Below are positions 1-11,216 of a DNA stretch of 64,000 nucleotides, in pieces. The stretch is taken from the NCBI GenBank assembly GCA_949358305.1, contig OX442315.1, forward strand, positions 31,336,427 through 31,400,426, given 5' to 3'. Source of the stretch: Strigamia acuminata. Taxonomy: Eukaryota > Arthropoda > Chilopoda > Geophilomorpha > Linotaeniidae. The notes beneath the pieces were generated by a model. The model saw only the letters and a program-made list of their open reading frames with translations, did not search any database and was not told the DNA's origin. Numbering within the stretch: the first letter of the stretch is position 1; the number at the start of each line of letters is the position of its first letter. A program made the translations under genes and the position numbers.

Positions 1-177
1 ATTGAACTATCACATTGCTGAACTAAAAACACCGATGGGTCTGAAAACAAGCGAACTAACTCAAAGTGCTGTCCTGAAAACACCCATTTCCACAAAAAAA
101 ACTACTGTTTTTGTTCAGCATTCCGCTGCCAACTTTCTTTCAAATGTGTTTGTGTTTGTTTATTTTTTGGAGACAAT

Positions 178-224
178 ATTTTATTTTATTTTATTTTATT
201 TTATTTTATTTTATTTTATTTTAT
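178..224. repeat. (TTTTA)n microsatellite
   Basis: A run of about nine TTTTA units lies just beyond the 3' end of the 5S rRNA gene. The open frame across positions 2-241 translates into low-complexity sequence with no recognisable domain, so I do not call it a gene. Confidence 0.9.
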
Positions 225-264
225 CTAATAATAATAAATAATAAAAATTAAAAAAAAAAAGATT

Positions 265-382
265 GAGAACAGCATCTGGGATTCCCAGGCGGTCACCCAT
301 CCAAGTACTAACCAGACCCGATGCTGCTTAACTTCGGGGATCGGACGAGAACCGGTGTTTTCAGCATGGTATGGCCGTTCTC
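265..382 (-). rRNA. 5S ribosomal RNA
   Basis: Read on the minus strand, this 118-base segment has the canonical 5S layout: GGCCATACC near the start, a box-A-like internal promoter (GTTAAGCAGCATCGGG), GGTTAGTACTTGGATGGG, and GACCGCCTGGGAA. The first bases (GAGAAC) pair with the last (GTTCTC), so helix I is intact. A run of ten T follows within a few bases on the minus strand, as expected for RNA polymerase III termination. It is a single copy here, not a tandem array. Intact helix and terminator argue for a working or very young copy, but expression cannot be judged from sequence. Confidence 0.95.
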
Positions 383-385
383 AGA

Positions 386-940
386 AATTAGACTAACTAA
401 ATAGAAAATATAAAGTCTAAATATAGATAGACTTTTAAATATAATCTTAAATAATTTCCCATATTTTTTTTTTAATTTGTATTACTGCCACATTACCTCT
501 TTACAAATACCGTGCAATCAAAAATGTCTAATTTTTTATTGATCCGTCTCATTAAAGCAACAATTATTTCTCATGTAGGGACAAAATTCATTCGTATAAT
601 CATTTGAAAACTAATAAATATGAATTTGAATTTAAAAGTTGTGTTTATGCGCACAATTCGTGAAACCACGCTACGGTAATTTTGTTAAAATAATAAAACG
701 ATGGTATTTTAAAAACAAGTTTACTTTCTGCATGAATAAATATGATCGATATTATTTTTTGTGGTTTATTTTTATTTTCAGTTGTACAATTAATGGTAAA
801 TTATAGAAGAAAATGACAATTGAAATTGATTGAGAATATGGGTTACACAAATGAATTCGAAGAGATTTAATTTTTAACAACACTGTAGATTACGGTAGTC
901 CCGACTTGGAATCCCATGTTCACAATTGACAGCACCATTG
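386..940. other. Intergenic AT-rich spacer
   Basis: The spacer between the 5S gene and the SF3B5 stop codon shows no supported coding frame. The part nearest SF3B5 is presumably its 3'UTR. Confidence 0.6.
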
Positions 941-941
941 T

Positions 942-1199
942 CTAGTCTTCGGGCTTTTCTGGCGGTGGACCACACGGTTGAAGCATTTTTTCCATCAAGT
1001 TGAAACGCACCCTGGCTTTCGATTCGTTTTCAGCAATCGCGAAATAGTTCAAAATGTCGAAATGTCCCATGTACGAAGCATGTCCATCTCGATGTTGATT
1101 TACCAACCATTCGTATCGGCTTGTATCGGCATGGCCCGTACCGATGTATTTCGATTGCAAATGTTCCAACTGACTGTGAATGTTGTAACGGTCACCCAT
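942..1199 (-). CDS. SF3B5: Splicing factor 3B subunit 5 (SF3b10)
   Basis: The product is the 10-kDa subunit of the SF3b complex in U2 snRNP, which helps branch-point recognition in the nucleus. The 85-residue protein begins MGDRYNIHSQLEHLQSKYIG and holds the family-defining blocks YEWLVNQHRD, SYMGHFD, LNYFAIAENESKARVRFN and EKMLQPCGPP. Family length is about 86 residues, so it is complete. I chose the internal ATG at 1199 because it matches the universal MGDRYN start; the frame opens 16 codons earlier with a non-conserved stretch that is probably 5'UTR. It is a single coding exon, head-to-head with the TTF1-like gene and 241 bases from its start. Confidence 0.96.
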   Translation of the reverse strand: MGDRYNIHSQLEHLQSKYIGTGHADTSRYEWLVNQHRDGHASYMGHFDILNYFAIAENESKARVRFNLMEKMLQPCGPPPEKPED

Positions 1200-1311
1200 A
1201 ATTAAACAACTTTGTCTTATTAGAATCAGCGAAAACAAACTGAACACAACGAGGCGAAGAAATCACAAAGTACAGGCGCTGACTATTTAACCCGCTTTAT
1301 ATACACACTTA

Positions 1312-1319
1312 TTACGTCA
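1312..1319. promoter_or_regulatory. CRE/ATF-like site in SF3B5/TTF1 shared promoter
   Basis: TTACGTCA lies in the 241-base gap between the divergent SF3B5 and TTF1-like start codons, about 115-130 bases from each. It is one base from the CREB/ATF palindrome TGACGTCA. Similar sites recur at other promoters in this window. Function is inferred. Confidence 0.4.
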
Positions 1320-1440
1320 TAAATTATCACCAATAACAGAATGTAACGCACTTATTGACGCCATATCAACGTTCACCAAAGCAAGCGTAGTGCGCGAAGC
1401 TGCCACCAGAACAAGTCGCGCGTGTTAAATACCACATGTA

Positions 1441-4400
1441 ATGGATTTTGAAAATAGTTTTAAAAAGGATGGGTTTTTAACAATTCTCGACCCAAGGAGG
1501 AGTATCAAAAAACATAAACGATCTTTGTCGATACGTGCTGAGTTGACTGAAGGAAACAGTGACAGCAGTTTAAATACTAGTTTCTCCAAAACGAAGACGA
1601 AATATAAACATAATAACGATGGTATTGATATTTCCGAAGAAATCGAAGCAAAATAATGTTTCTCATATTTTAATTGCAGATGGAAGTGAATTAAGTGACA
1701 ACTACAAAAATCGTAAACGGAGACATCGAAGTACAGAAGATTACGATCCGTCGTGTGGCACAGAAAATACTATTGACAGTGTGACATTGTGTAGTGATGT
1801 CAATTTTGGATCTTCAACAACCCCACGAAAGAAGAAAAAGAAAAGAAATAAAAGTTATGAGACGCCGGAAGAATCTGTGTGTGCGAATGAATCGTACGAA
1901 CAATATCAAAATGTTGCTGATGGGATCGAGAAGAAGAAGAAGAAAAGGAAAAGAAATAAAAGTTGTGAGACGACGGAAGAATCTGTATGCGCGAATGAGT
2001 CGTACGAGCAACACAAAAATATCGCTGATGTAATCGAAAAAAATAAGAAGAAGAAGAAGAAACGAAGGAATCATGAAGTGATCGATGCAATTGAAACAGG
2101 AAATGATGAACAACAATTGTTTATTTCGCCAGTAATAGACAGAAACTCGAATGAAGGAATGAATTTTGACGATGTGGGTGATTACGTGATCGCAACAAAT
2201 AAGAAGAAGAAGAAGAAGAAACGTCGTAATCTTGAAGAGATGGATACAACTGAAACGGGAAATGATGAACAGCAACCGTTTATTTCACCAGTAAGAGACC
2301 GAAACTCGAATGTAGGAATGAATTTTGATGATGCGGGTGACTATGCGATCGAAAAAAATAAAAAGAAGAAGAAACGACGTAATCAAGAAGAAATCGAAGC
2401 ATCTGATACATTAAATGAGGAACAGCAATTGTTTATTTCACCAGTAATAGACAGAAACAATGTGGGAATGGATTTTGATGATGCGACTGAGTATGTGATC
2501 GAAAAAAATAAGAAAAGGAAGAAGAAACAACGTAATCACGCAGAAATCGATGCATCCGATACATTAAATGATGATCTTCAGCAGCAATCGTTTTGTCTTC
2601 GAATGTCTTCGATGTCTTCAGACGACCAGACCGATGCAACCGAAAGGAAGAAGAAAAAGAACAAGGAACGTAACTACGAAAAAGTCGAAACGACTGAAAC
2701 AAAGGATTATGAAACCGACAAGAAGAAGAAGAGCAGGACACGTAAAGCCGCGGAACCAAGAAATGACGAATACGACGAAAGTATAGTAAAAACGGAAAAA
2801 GTCGACTCGCGTGAAGAATTAAATGAAACTGAAACAAGAAACAGTGATGATGACAGTGTTTACCCTCCTAAAAGACAAGAATCAATTCGTGGTCTTAAGG
2901 AACTACGCACTAAAGTACAACACCGAGTAGCACGAACACCACTTACCGATAGTGATAATTCCTGCACGAATAGTAATAATAACAATGAGATAAATGTAAA
3001 ATGTGAGCAAACGGAGAATGAGTTGAACGAATGGATTAGTCAGGATTTATTTTCACAATCGCCCGTAGTTGAACAACATTCTATTGTTGACTCGAGTGAA
3101 TCGATTACGAATGATCATGTTGAAAGTACAGCAGAGGACAGTATGGACGGTGATCAACCAATGGAAGACAATATGGACGACGATCAACTAATGGAAAACA
3201 ATACGGACGACGATCAACCAACGGAAGACAATATGGGCGACGATCAACCAACGGAATACAAAGTATTACTTTGACCTAACTCGTAAAATATATATAATTA
3301 CTAAAATAAAAAGTTGTTTTCATGTTTTAGTCGTTTGATAATCTGGATATAATACTTGACGGAATTCCACTACTGCATAACAGGACCTTAGCAAGGCCTA
3401 GTCCTGAGGATCTTCGACGATATGAAGCTAAAGGAATATATGTGAAACAGGGGATGTGGAGTTTAGAAGAAAAATTAAAATTGAAATCAAATTGGAAAAA
3501 GTTGCACGAGGTTTGTATTGCCGATTCGTTTTTATTGAAATATTAAAATGAAGGTTTTCGTTTTGTTTTGTAGACTTATCCAGGTTATAATATGAGGGAA
3601 CTGTTGTTTCAAAAAAAACATCTCGACACAAAAAGGCGGGTTTTACAATTCTTAGGTTTGGAAAAATTGTTCTTAATTTATTATTTAATTTTAATTGATT
3701 TTAATTTGTTATTTTATCACGGTGATTTTTTTTTCAGGGCAGGGATTGAATTCTAGAACATTACGGGCTATTTATGATAAAACGAGAGATTGTTTTCTCA
3801 AGACGGTTGAAGGAAAGTAAATGCTATACTCGGCTGTGCTACAGAATGCACCGTACTATACATCACATTTTACTTCTTAGATTTTCTATGGAAGAAAAAG
3901 AAAAGCTGAACGAGTTAATCCTTGAAAATGGCGAGAAATGGGCAGTGCTTGCAAAATCCTTGAACAGAAGTGCCTGTTCTGTACACGATTTAATTCGGAA
4001 AACAAAAACTCGTAAAACTCTCAGTAAGTTGATTTTTATTGGTTATTTGAGAATAATTTTCCTATTATTAAAATTTTAGAACTCGGTCATTGGACGGATG
4101 ATGAAAATGACAAATTGGAAACAGCTGTAGAAAGATTTGTCGGTGCAGATAATTTTAAAGCAGACAATAAGAATGTGTACATCGGTATACAATGGGCGAA
4201 AATTGCACATTGCGTTGGAACAAGGAACGATACCCAGTGCCGGCAGCAATGGTTGAATCACGGGTACAAAATTTTATTATCCGAAGATGAGATTGCTCAG
4301 ATAAAGGAATGGAACGCAGAGAATAGTCTGAAATTGATCGAATGGTAAGACTGCTCAAGAAATGAATTCGACAACTTAAATAATGTTTCTATTTGTAATA

Positions 4401-4712
4401 CGTTAGCATAAAAGAGCAGAAAGTTGAAGATATCGGCAGGATAGACTGGTTTAAATTAGCGCAACGTTTTCGGTGGGACAATTGTGTAATTATTTTAATT
4501 GTATTTTCAACTAATTTAAGTTTTTTTTTTACGATTAGTCCAATGAATATGTACGTGCTTCGAATGAAGTTTATCAAATTGAAATATCTTATCGTTGATT
4601 ACAAGAAAAAGAGATTGAAAGGTAAATAAGAAATAATTTAGATTAACTGTATTATAATAATCCATTTCTCTTTCTAGATATTTTAAGAGAGCTCACCCAT
4701 GTTTTTCGGTGA
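1441..4712 (+). CDS. TTF1: TTF1/Reb1-like Myb-domain transcription terminator
   Basis: Probable RNA polymerase I transcription termination factor, a nucleolar Myb-type DNA-binding protein. Ten exons join in frame: 1441-1621, 1680-3262, 3331-3510, 3574-3655, 3738-3816, 3881-4023, 4080-4344, 4407-4472, 4539-4621 and 4678-4712, giving roughly 890 residues; human TTF1 is about 900. The second half holds SANT/Myb-like repeats: a GMWSLEEKLKLKSNWKKL block, a segment with GEKWAVLAKSLNRSACSVHDL, then WTDDENDKL...W.KIAHCVGTRNDTQCRQQWLN, and a last partial repeat near IDWFKLAQRF. The first half, in exon 2, is lysine-rich and built of tandem protein repeats, followed by an acidic MDDDQ-type tail. An AATAAA lies just past the stop. 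Reb1-type assignment rests on domain layout; another multi-Myb protein such as a SNAPC4 relative is the main alternative. Confidence 0.72.
1820..2590 (+). repeat. Coding minisatellite in TTF1-like exon 2
   Basis: Two repeat families sit in tandem inside the exon. First come two copies of a roughly 39-residue unit containing KKKKKRNKS and EESVCANESYEQ. Then come about four copies of a roughly 48-residue unit containing NKKKKKKRRN, DEQQ.FISPV and GMNFDD. Copies are close in sequence but not identical, and all keep the reading frame. Confidence 0.85.
3142..3262 (+). repeat. Acidic repeat tract in TTF1-like exon 2
   Basis: Four to five copies of a 9-10 residue acidic unit (DGDQPMEDNM, DDDQLMENN, DDDQPTEDNM, GDDQPTEY) end the exon. 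The charge reversal after the lysine-rich tract gives the N-terminal half strongly basic and acidic blocks. Confidence 0.8.
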
Positions 4713-4863
4713 TTTCCACTGAACTGAAATAAATATATTTTTGCCTGCAATTGAAAATAAAGCTACAAAGTTTATTGTTTGTATCCAAAATGAATTCACC
4801 AATTAAACAATTTTCAAAGTTATTTTTGTATATCGTGATGCAAAATAAAACGACCAAATTGTG

Positions 4864-6770
4864 TTACGAAGCCCCATCAACTGCTACTTCAGCATGTGCG
4901 AACACGAAATAAGGTCCTTGTTTGAAATACTCCTTCAATTTGAGCATGCCGCTCGTCCCAAATATTTCCGGCGACGTGGGAGACGATACAAGAACGGAAA
5001 TAATTTCGAATTTCAAATCTTTGCCCTCCTTATCTCCCTCGGTGTTCCTATCGAGAATGTACTCGAGAAACCCTGGGTAGTGACACATCTTTCGCTGACC
5101 CCACGACTGATGTGCGAGTGAGCGCAGAATGCCGAGAGCGGCACAACGAATGTCGGAGAACGGTTGACGGCACAAATTGAGAAGAAGTTGCATCGGTTCT
5201 GCCGATAACCAAGAAAACCACAATTCGGTTAAAGATAACATATCTGTCGTTTGATCCTGTACCTTTAAAATAATATATAAAAAAATAAAAATCAATAAGT
5301 GTGCGAAAATTGTAAGAAATACAACGTACTTTGAGATCTAGTAGAATGGATGCCGCATTCATTGCTTTAACTCGTAATTCGGAAGGTGCATTGACAATTG
5401 CAGAACCAAGTTTTTCCGTATAGTTTCTCATCATTGCACCTGGAGAAATATTATTCACGTATAAAATATATTTAATACATAAGAAATGACTTTATTTACG
5501 CATTTTTTCCAGCGTAATTTTTCCTTCCACAGTCGCACCAATCATAGACACAGTTTCAATAGCAATTAGCAACATGGTGGGATCACTGCTATCGACAAAT
5601 TTGAAAAGCATATTGATAAAAGTCGGGTGTTTATCGCATACTTCTTTCGGACGGACGTGCGCCATGTTGCCAAAAAATTTAATCAAACCTAAAATAATAA
5701 AATTAATTTAAAGTTTAAAACCATCTTAATTTTTAATCACACCAAGTTGATATTACCTGGTAGAAGGAATCCACCAACACCGTTCATGCTTTCCTGTTGC
5801 AGCAGTCTTTCTAAATCATTTACCACGCCTTTCGTTTCCAGAAAATAAAGCGAATGTTCAGCCAACGCCAGGTCACTTAGTAATTCCAAACAGTTTAATT
5901 GAACTAAAATATCATTCAACTGATATTCCTTTAAAACATATGCCAACAAATCCCATTCCACGCATTTTGCCAATCCTTGTACGGAATAAGTCGCTATCTT
6001 CACAATCACCTATTAATACACTTAAAATAAATACCTAAACGCACAAACAAATGAACAGAAATTACCTCGTGCATTCTAAACCTGACTGTGTCATTTTTAG
6101 CCAACAAATCCTTCATTTGACACACGACAGACGGTGCAAATATCAGATTAAATCCCGTCACAGTTTTATTTAAATCAACCACGACTTCGCTCGCATGTTT
6201 AGCAACACTTAAATTATCATCTCCAATAAGCCTGACAGTGATCATCGCAATATCTCGACCATTGTCTAGAAAAGCTTGTTGCTGCACGCATCTTCTAATC
6301 TAATATACAAATAAAAAATTATCTCAAAGCAACAAAAACTCAAATTAATCACCTGTTTCAAAACCATCTCCTTCACAAACGGTTCTGGATGCAATAATCC
6401 TCTATGTAATTCAGTTTGAAATTGAGGCATGATGCAATTCGGTGGCAACGATGTTAACATGCTCGTAAGAAGATCACACGCCAAACTAATTTGCTGTCTT
6501 GAAATATTTAAAATTAAATTTAAAAATAAAAAATAAAAAATGTGTTACTAAGTATGCGACCATGACTAAGCTATATGTTGCTACTCACTTGTCGCTGGAA
6601 TTAAGACGATCAAATACTGGGGCTAACGACACGTTTCTCGTCAAACCTTCCAGTTCGTCAATGGGAAGTGAAAGTAACGCTGTTTTCAGTTCCTTGAGGA
6701 TCACAACCGCATCTCCGTCGATACGAAGCCGGGATAAGAGGTCAGCTAATGCATCCAAAGAGCCCGCCAT
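4864..6770 (-). CDS. PSMD5: 26S proteasome assembly chaperone PSMD5 (S5b)
   Basis: PSMD5/S5b is a HEAT/ARM-repeat chaperone that assists assembly of the proteasome 19S base in the cytosol. Six or more exons read on the minus strand from the ATG at 6770 (MAGSLDALADLLSRLRI) to the TAA at 4864. Successive exons hold helical repeats, for example ACDLLTSMLTSLPPN, GRDIAMITVRLIGDDNLSVA, LNCLELLSDLALAEHSLYF, FFGNMAHVRPKEV with LFKFVDSSDPTML, and AEPMQLLLNLCRQPFSDIR. Blocks such as the LLSDLALAEH region and the PFSDIRCAALGILRSLA block are typical of the family. The in-frame extension upstream of 6770 looks like 5'UTR. It is head-to-head with DPM3, with 391 bases between start codons. Confidence 0.88.
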
Positions 6771-7161
6771 AATGGTGATGACTAGAAGAAACTGTACACT
6801 AACCACAGACAATGCACCCAAAATTACTAATTAATTTTTTGTACAGGACGCAAGATCAAAGTTAATTTAAGTATTTAAATGAGTTTTTTGACATGTAATG
6901 CGTGCAACGAAAGATGGAGTGATTTACCTTGGTAGGAAGTGATGAGAGTATACGAGGAATTATTAATTCTTTACGATGCCACCAGGTTCGCTAAATTCTT
7001 CAAGTCATAAAATCACCTTTTTCATGTTCAGTGGTACGTGTGCTCTCTGATTTGGTTGCAATTTCTATTTTATAATATGTGGTTATATTATTAATCGGAG
7101 TTGGAATGTTCGTTTAACAAAATTGTACGTTTATTTCAGATTTTCGTTTGACGTGTTCATC

Positions 7162-7644
7162 ATGACGCGTTTGCTTCAGTGGTTGTTTTACTTTGGCCCT
7201 TTTTTAATCATCTGGGGATGTTTTTGCTTTGAATATCAGCGGTTAGGATTAAATACGGCTTATTTTCAATTTATTTTACTTGTAAGATTTGATTTTCATT
7301 TAAAATTATTATGTACAAATAAATTGTTTAACATAAAATTAAATATTTTCAGTTACCGGTTTATTTGTTGATAGCATTTGCGGTAAAGATTATTGTAAAT
7401 AGAACAAAAATTTGAGAATTAACTTTTAATTTTTCTGTTTACAGTGTTATTCACTTACGGTTATTGGATATCGTGTTTATATATTTAACGACTGTGAAAA
7501 TGCAGCGAAGGAATTAAAAGAAGTAAATTACTTCGTCAATTTTTCGAAAGTTTGAAAAATATTTATATTTTTTATATTGAAAAATGTAGGAAATTGAAGA
7601 AGCGAGGAGAGATTTAAAGTTAAAAGGATTTTGTGCCAGCTGAT
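7162..7644 (+). CDS. DPM3: Dolichol-phosphate mannosyltransferase subunit 3
   Basis: DPM3 is the small ER membrane subunit that tethers and stabilises the catalytic DPM1 subunit for Dol-P-Man synthesis, feeding N-glycosylation, GPI anchors and O-mannosylation. Four exons (7162-7281, 7353-7382, 7445-7522, 7590-7644) join in frame to about 94 residues, close to the human 92. The protein begins MTRLLQWLFYFGPFLIIWG, has two membrane segments (the second around LPVYLLIAFACYSLTVIGYR), then the hallmark FNDCENAAKEL and EIEEARRDLKLKGF. The second exon is only 30 bases. Start and stop match the family well. Confidence 0.94.
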
Positions 7645-7827
7645 TAAGAAAATTTGTACCTAATAATCACTTTATAATATAAATGTTTTATAATGGAATT
7701 TATACATTTGAAATTGAATAATAAATGGTTATGATGTGATCGGTACGAGTCGTAACTTGTTTTCATTCCAGCTTTTAGATGTGCTGTGCTGCTTTGAGCA
7801 GTATGGTTCATTTAATATCATAATTTA

Positions 7828-7835
7828 TGACGTCA
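7828..7835. promoter_or_regulatory. Perfect CRE palindrome upstream of MRRF
   Basis: TGACGTCA lies 37 bases before the MRRF start codon, so it is either just upstream of a very short 5'UTR or inside it. It is a full CREB/ATF consensus. Confidence 0.5.
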
Positions 7836-7871
7836 TTTAAGTTACTCTTGGAATAAGATCTTTATTCCAAA

Positions 7872-8920
7872 ATGGCGTGCAGCATGTTTTCCTTAACTCA
7901 CAAGTTACTATTGGCAAAACAACTTCAAAGTTTTAAATTAAATGCTTCCAACATCTGCGTAAACGCGTTATTTTTATTACCTAGTAGTGTGACTTTGCAC
8001 AGACACTATGCCACGAAGGTACCGAAGAAGGAAAAGGGTAAAAAACTAAAAATGATTAATTTTTATCACTAAAATGGTGTTGAAATAATACATTATAACT
8101 TTCTTGATTAGGTAAAAAAGGTAAACCTAAAGTGCTGTTGAGTGAAGACGAAATGGAACAAGTAATCGATGTCAAAACCTTCAACGAAAACTTATATAAA
8201 GCTGTTGATAAATTAAAAGCCGACTACATTAAGCATCTCGCTATTCGGTCAACACCAGGTATGCAGTAAAACAGTTTACACCATAATATAACTGTTGTGT
8301 TAAAATTCTCGATATCTTTTTTAAAGCGGCATTAGAAGCACTGCCAATTAAGTTGGAAAATCAGGAGATCCCTCTAAACCAAATTGCTCAATTATTTAAG
8401 AAAAATCCTCATCTTTTTGTAATCAACGCAGCTACAACACCGCAGGTATGAAAATTACTAATTGTACACATACGGTAAATTTAGATTCAATTTTAATCAT
8501 TTGTTTATTTGCGAAGTAGGCCGTAAAGCCTATTATGCAAGCTATTTCCGAATCTGGCATGGATATAAATGCGCAGTTAGATGGTTCGACGATTTTTATC
8601 ACAATTCCCAAGTAATTATGTGAAAAATTTAAATCGGATGAAGAGAAATACTTTTCTTCTTGTTTTAATTTAGACTTACGAAGGAACATAGGGAGAATTT
8701 AGCGCGCAATGCGAAAACTATGTTTGTAAACACAAAAGATGCAATTCAAGAAATACAAAACAGGTTCATTCGGGACGCTAAAAAACAAAAAGAAGCTGGG
8801 ATATCTGAAGATTTAGTTTTTAATGCACAGGCAAATATTGTTACAATTGCAAACGATCATATTGCACAGGCAGAAAAATTAATGGCTCAGAAACAAACGG
8901 AATTACTGGGCAGTAATTAA
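7872..8920 (+). CDS. MRRF: Mitochondrial ribosome recycling factor
   Basis: MRRF acts in the mitochondrial matrix, where it splits post-termination ribosomes together with the mitochondrial EF-G2. Five exons (7872-8037, 8112-8258, 8327-8445, 8520-8611, 8674-8920) join in frame to about 256 residues; the human protein is 262. The first about 50 residues form a basic, acid-free presequence (MACSMFSLTHKLLLAKQLQS up to RHYATK). The RRF domain follows: the LKADYIKHLAIRST helix, ALEALPIKLENQEIPLNQIAQ, MQAISESGMDINAQLDG, and the family block IPKLTKEHRENLARNAK. All motifs expected of a functional recycling factor are present. It converges on PHYHD1 with about 100 bases between stop codons. Confidence 0.95.
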
Positions 8921-9023
8921 TTGTCATATAAAGATGGAAACGGCAACGATTCAGTTGGTTGTAGCCTAAAATTTAAAAAAAGAAAAGTTATTACACTTTT
9001 TGTTGCCTTTATTAGTACATGTT

Positions 9024-10470
<1,447 letters not shown>

Positions 10471-11216
10471 GTTGCCAACACTGTGCCAGGGGGGACAATG
10501 AATTTCTATTCGGAAATTAACGGCGAACTTTGTACCGAGTAGTAAAGTTCGGAGATAATTTTCAATTAGGTCAGTTGACTTGACTTTTTATTAAAATTGA
10601 GACGAGACCTATTTAGAATTAAATAAATGACATTTTATTTTATTCCACATTTCATTTTGACATTTTGACATTTTTAAAAAACAAATGGAATCTATTTACA
10701 AACCGAAAGGTTAAATAATAATAATAATAAAAAAAATAATAACAAATAAATGCGATTAGTTTAACTTCAAATTATATTTTTAAAAAGAACTGAATTGCAT
10801 AACGAAACATCTATAATTCAACCGAATTGTAATATATTTTAATTTAAAACAGAAAAAAACAAAATCTGTGACCATTTCATCTTTTTAAGGTTAAAAACGT
10901 TAAACTTGTACACAAATAAATATATTGTAACCTTTAAAGAAAAACATAACTTCAATTGATCTGAAAGGTTTGTTATTTGTGAGTTTTAAAAGGCCGTGCC
11001 CCCTAGAGATCAAAAAAACAAAATATTATACGTCCAAAAAGTACAAATATTAAATATTGTTATTATGTACACGATGGGATTCATCTTTGAGCGAATACCA
11101 GAAAATCTCTTCGAGCTGGTTTTCCGAATTTCGCCAGTGATCCCTCACAAAGTGTAAACTTCCAACGCAAACCAGTTGCCTAGTGTCGACTCGATCCCAA
11201 TTTCAACACTTTTACT
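10471..11216. other. Intergenic AT-rich spacer between PHYHD1 and RGL
   Basis: No supported coding frame. The part close to 11216 is probably the RGL 3'UTR, with several minus-strand AATAAA-type signals. The 74-codon frame at 10277-10501 is the antisense shadow of PHYHD1. Confidence 0.6.

Noticed and set aside
2-241. 79-codon open frame at the left edge
   Set aside because: It translates into a threonine/serine stretch followed by the pentanucleotide repeat read as FILFY; no domain, no conservation evidence.
1800-2275. Ser/Phe-rich minus-strand frames opposite TTF1-like exon 2
   Set aside because: They arise from the complement of the lysine-rich coding repeats.
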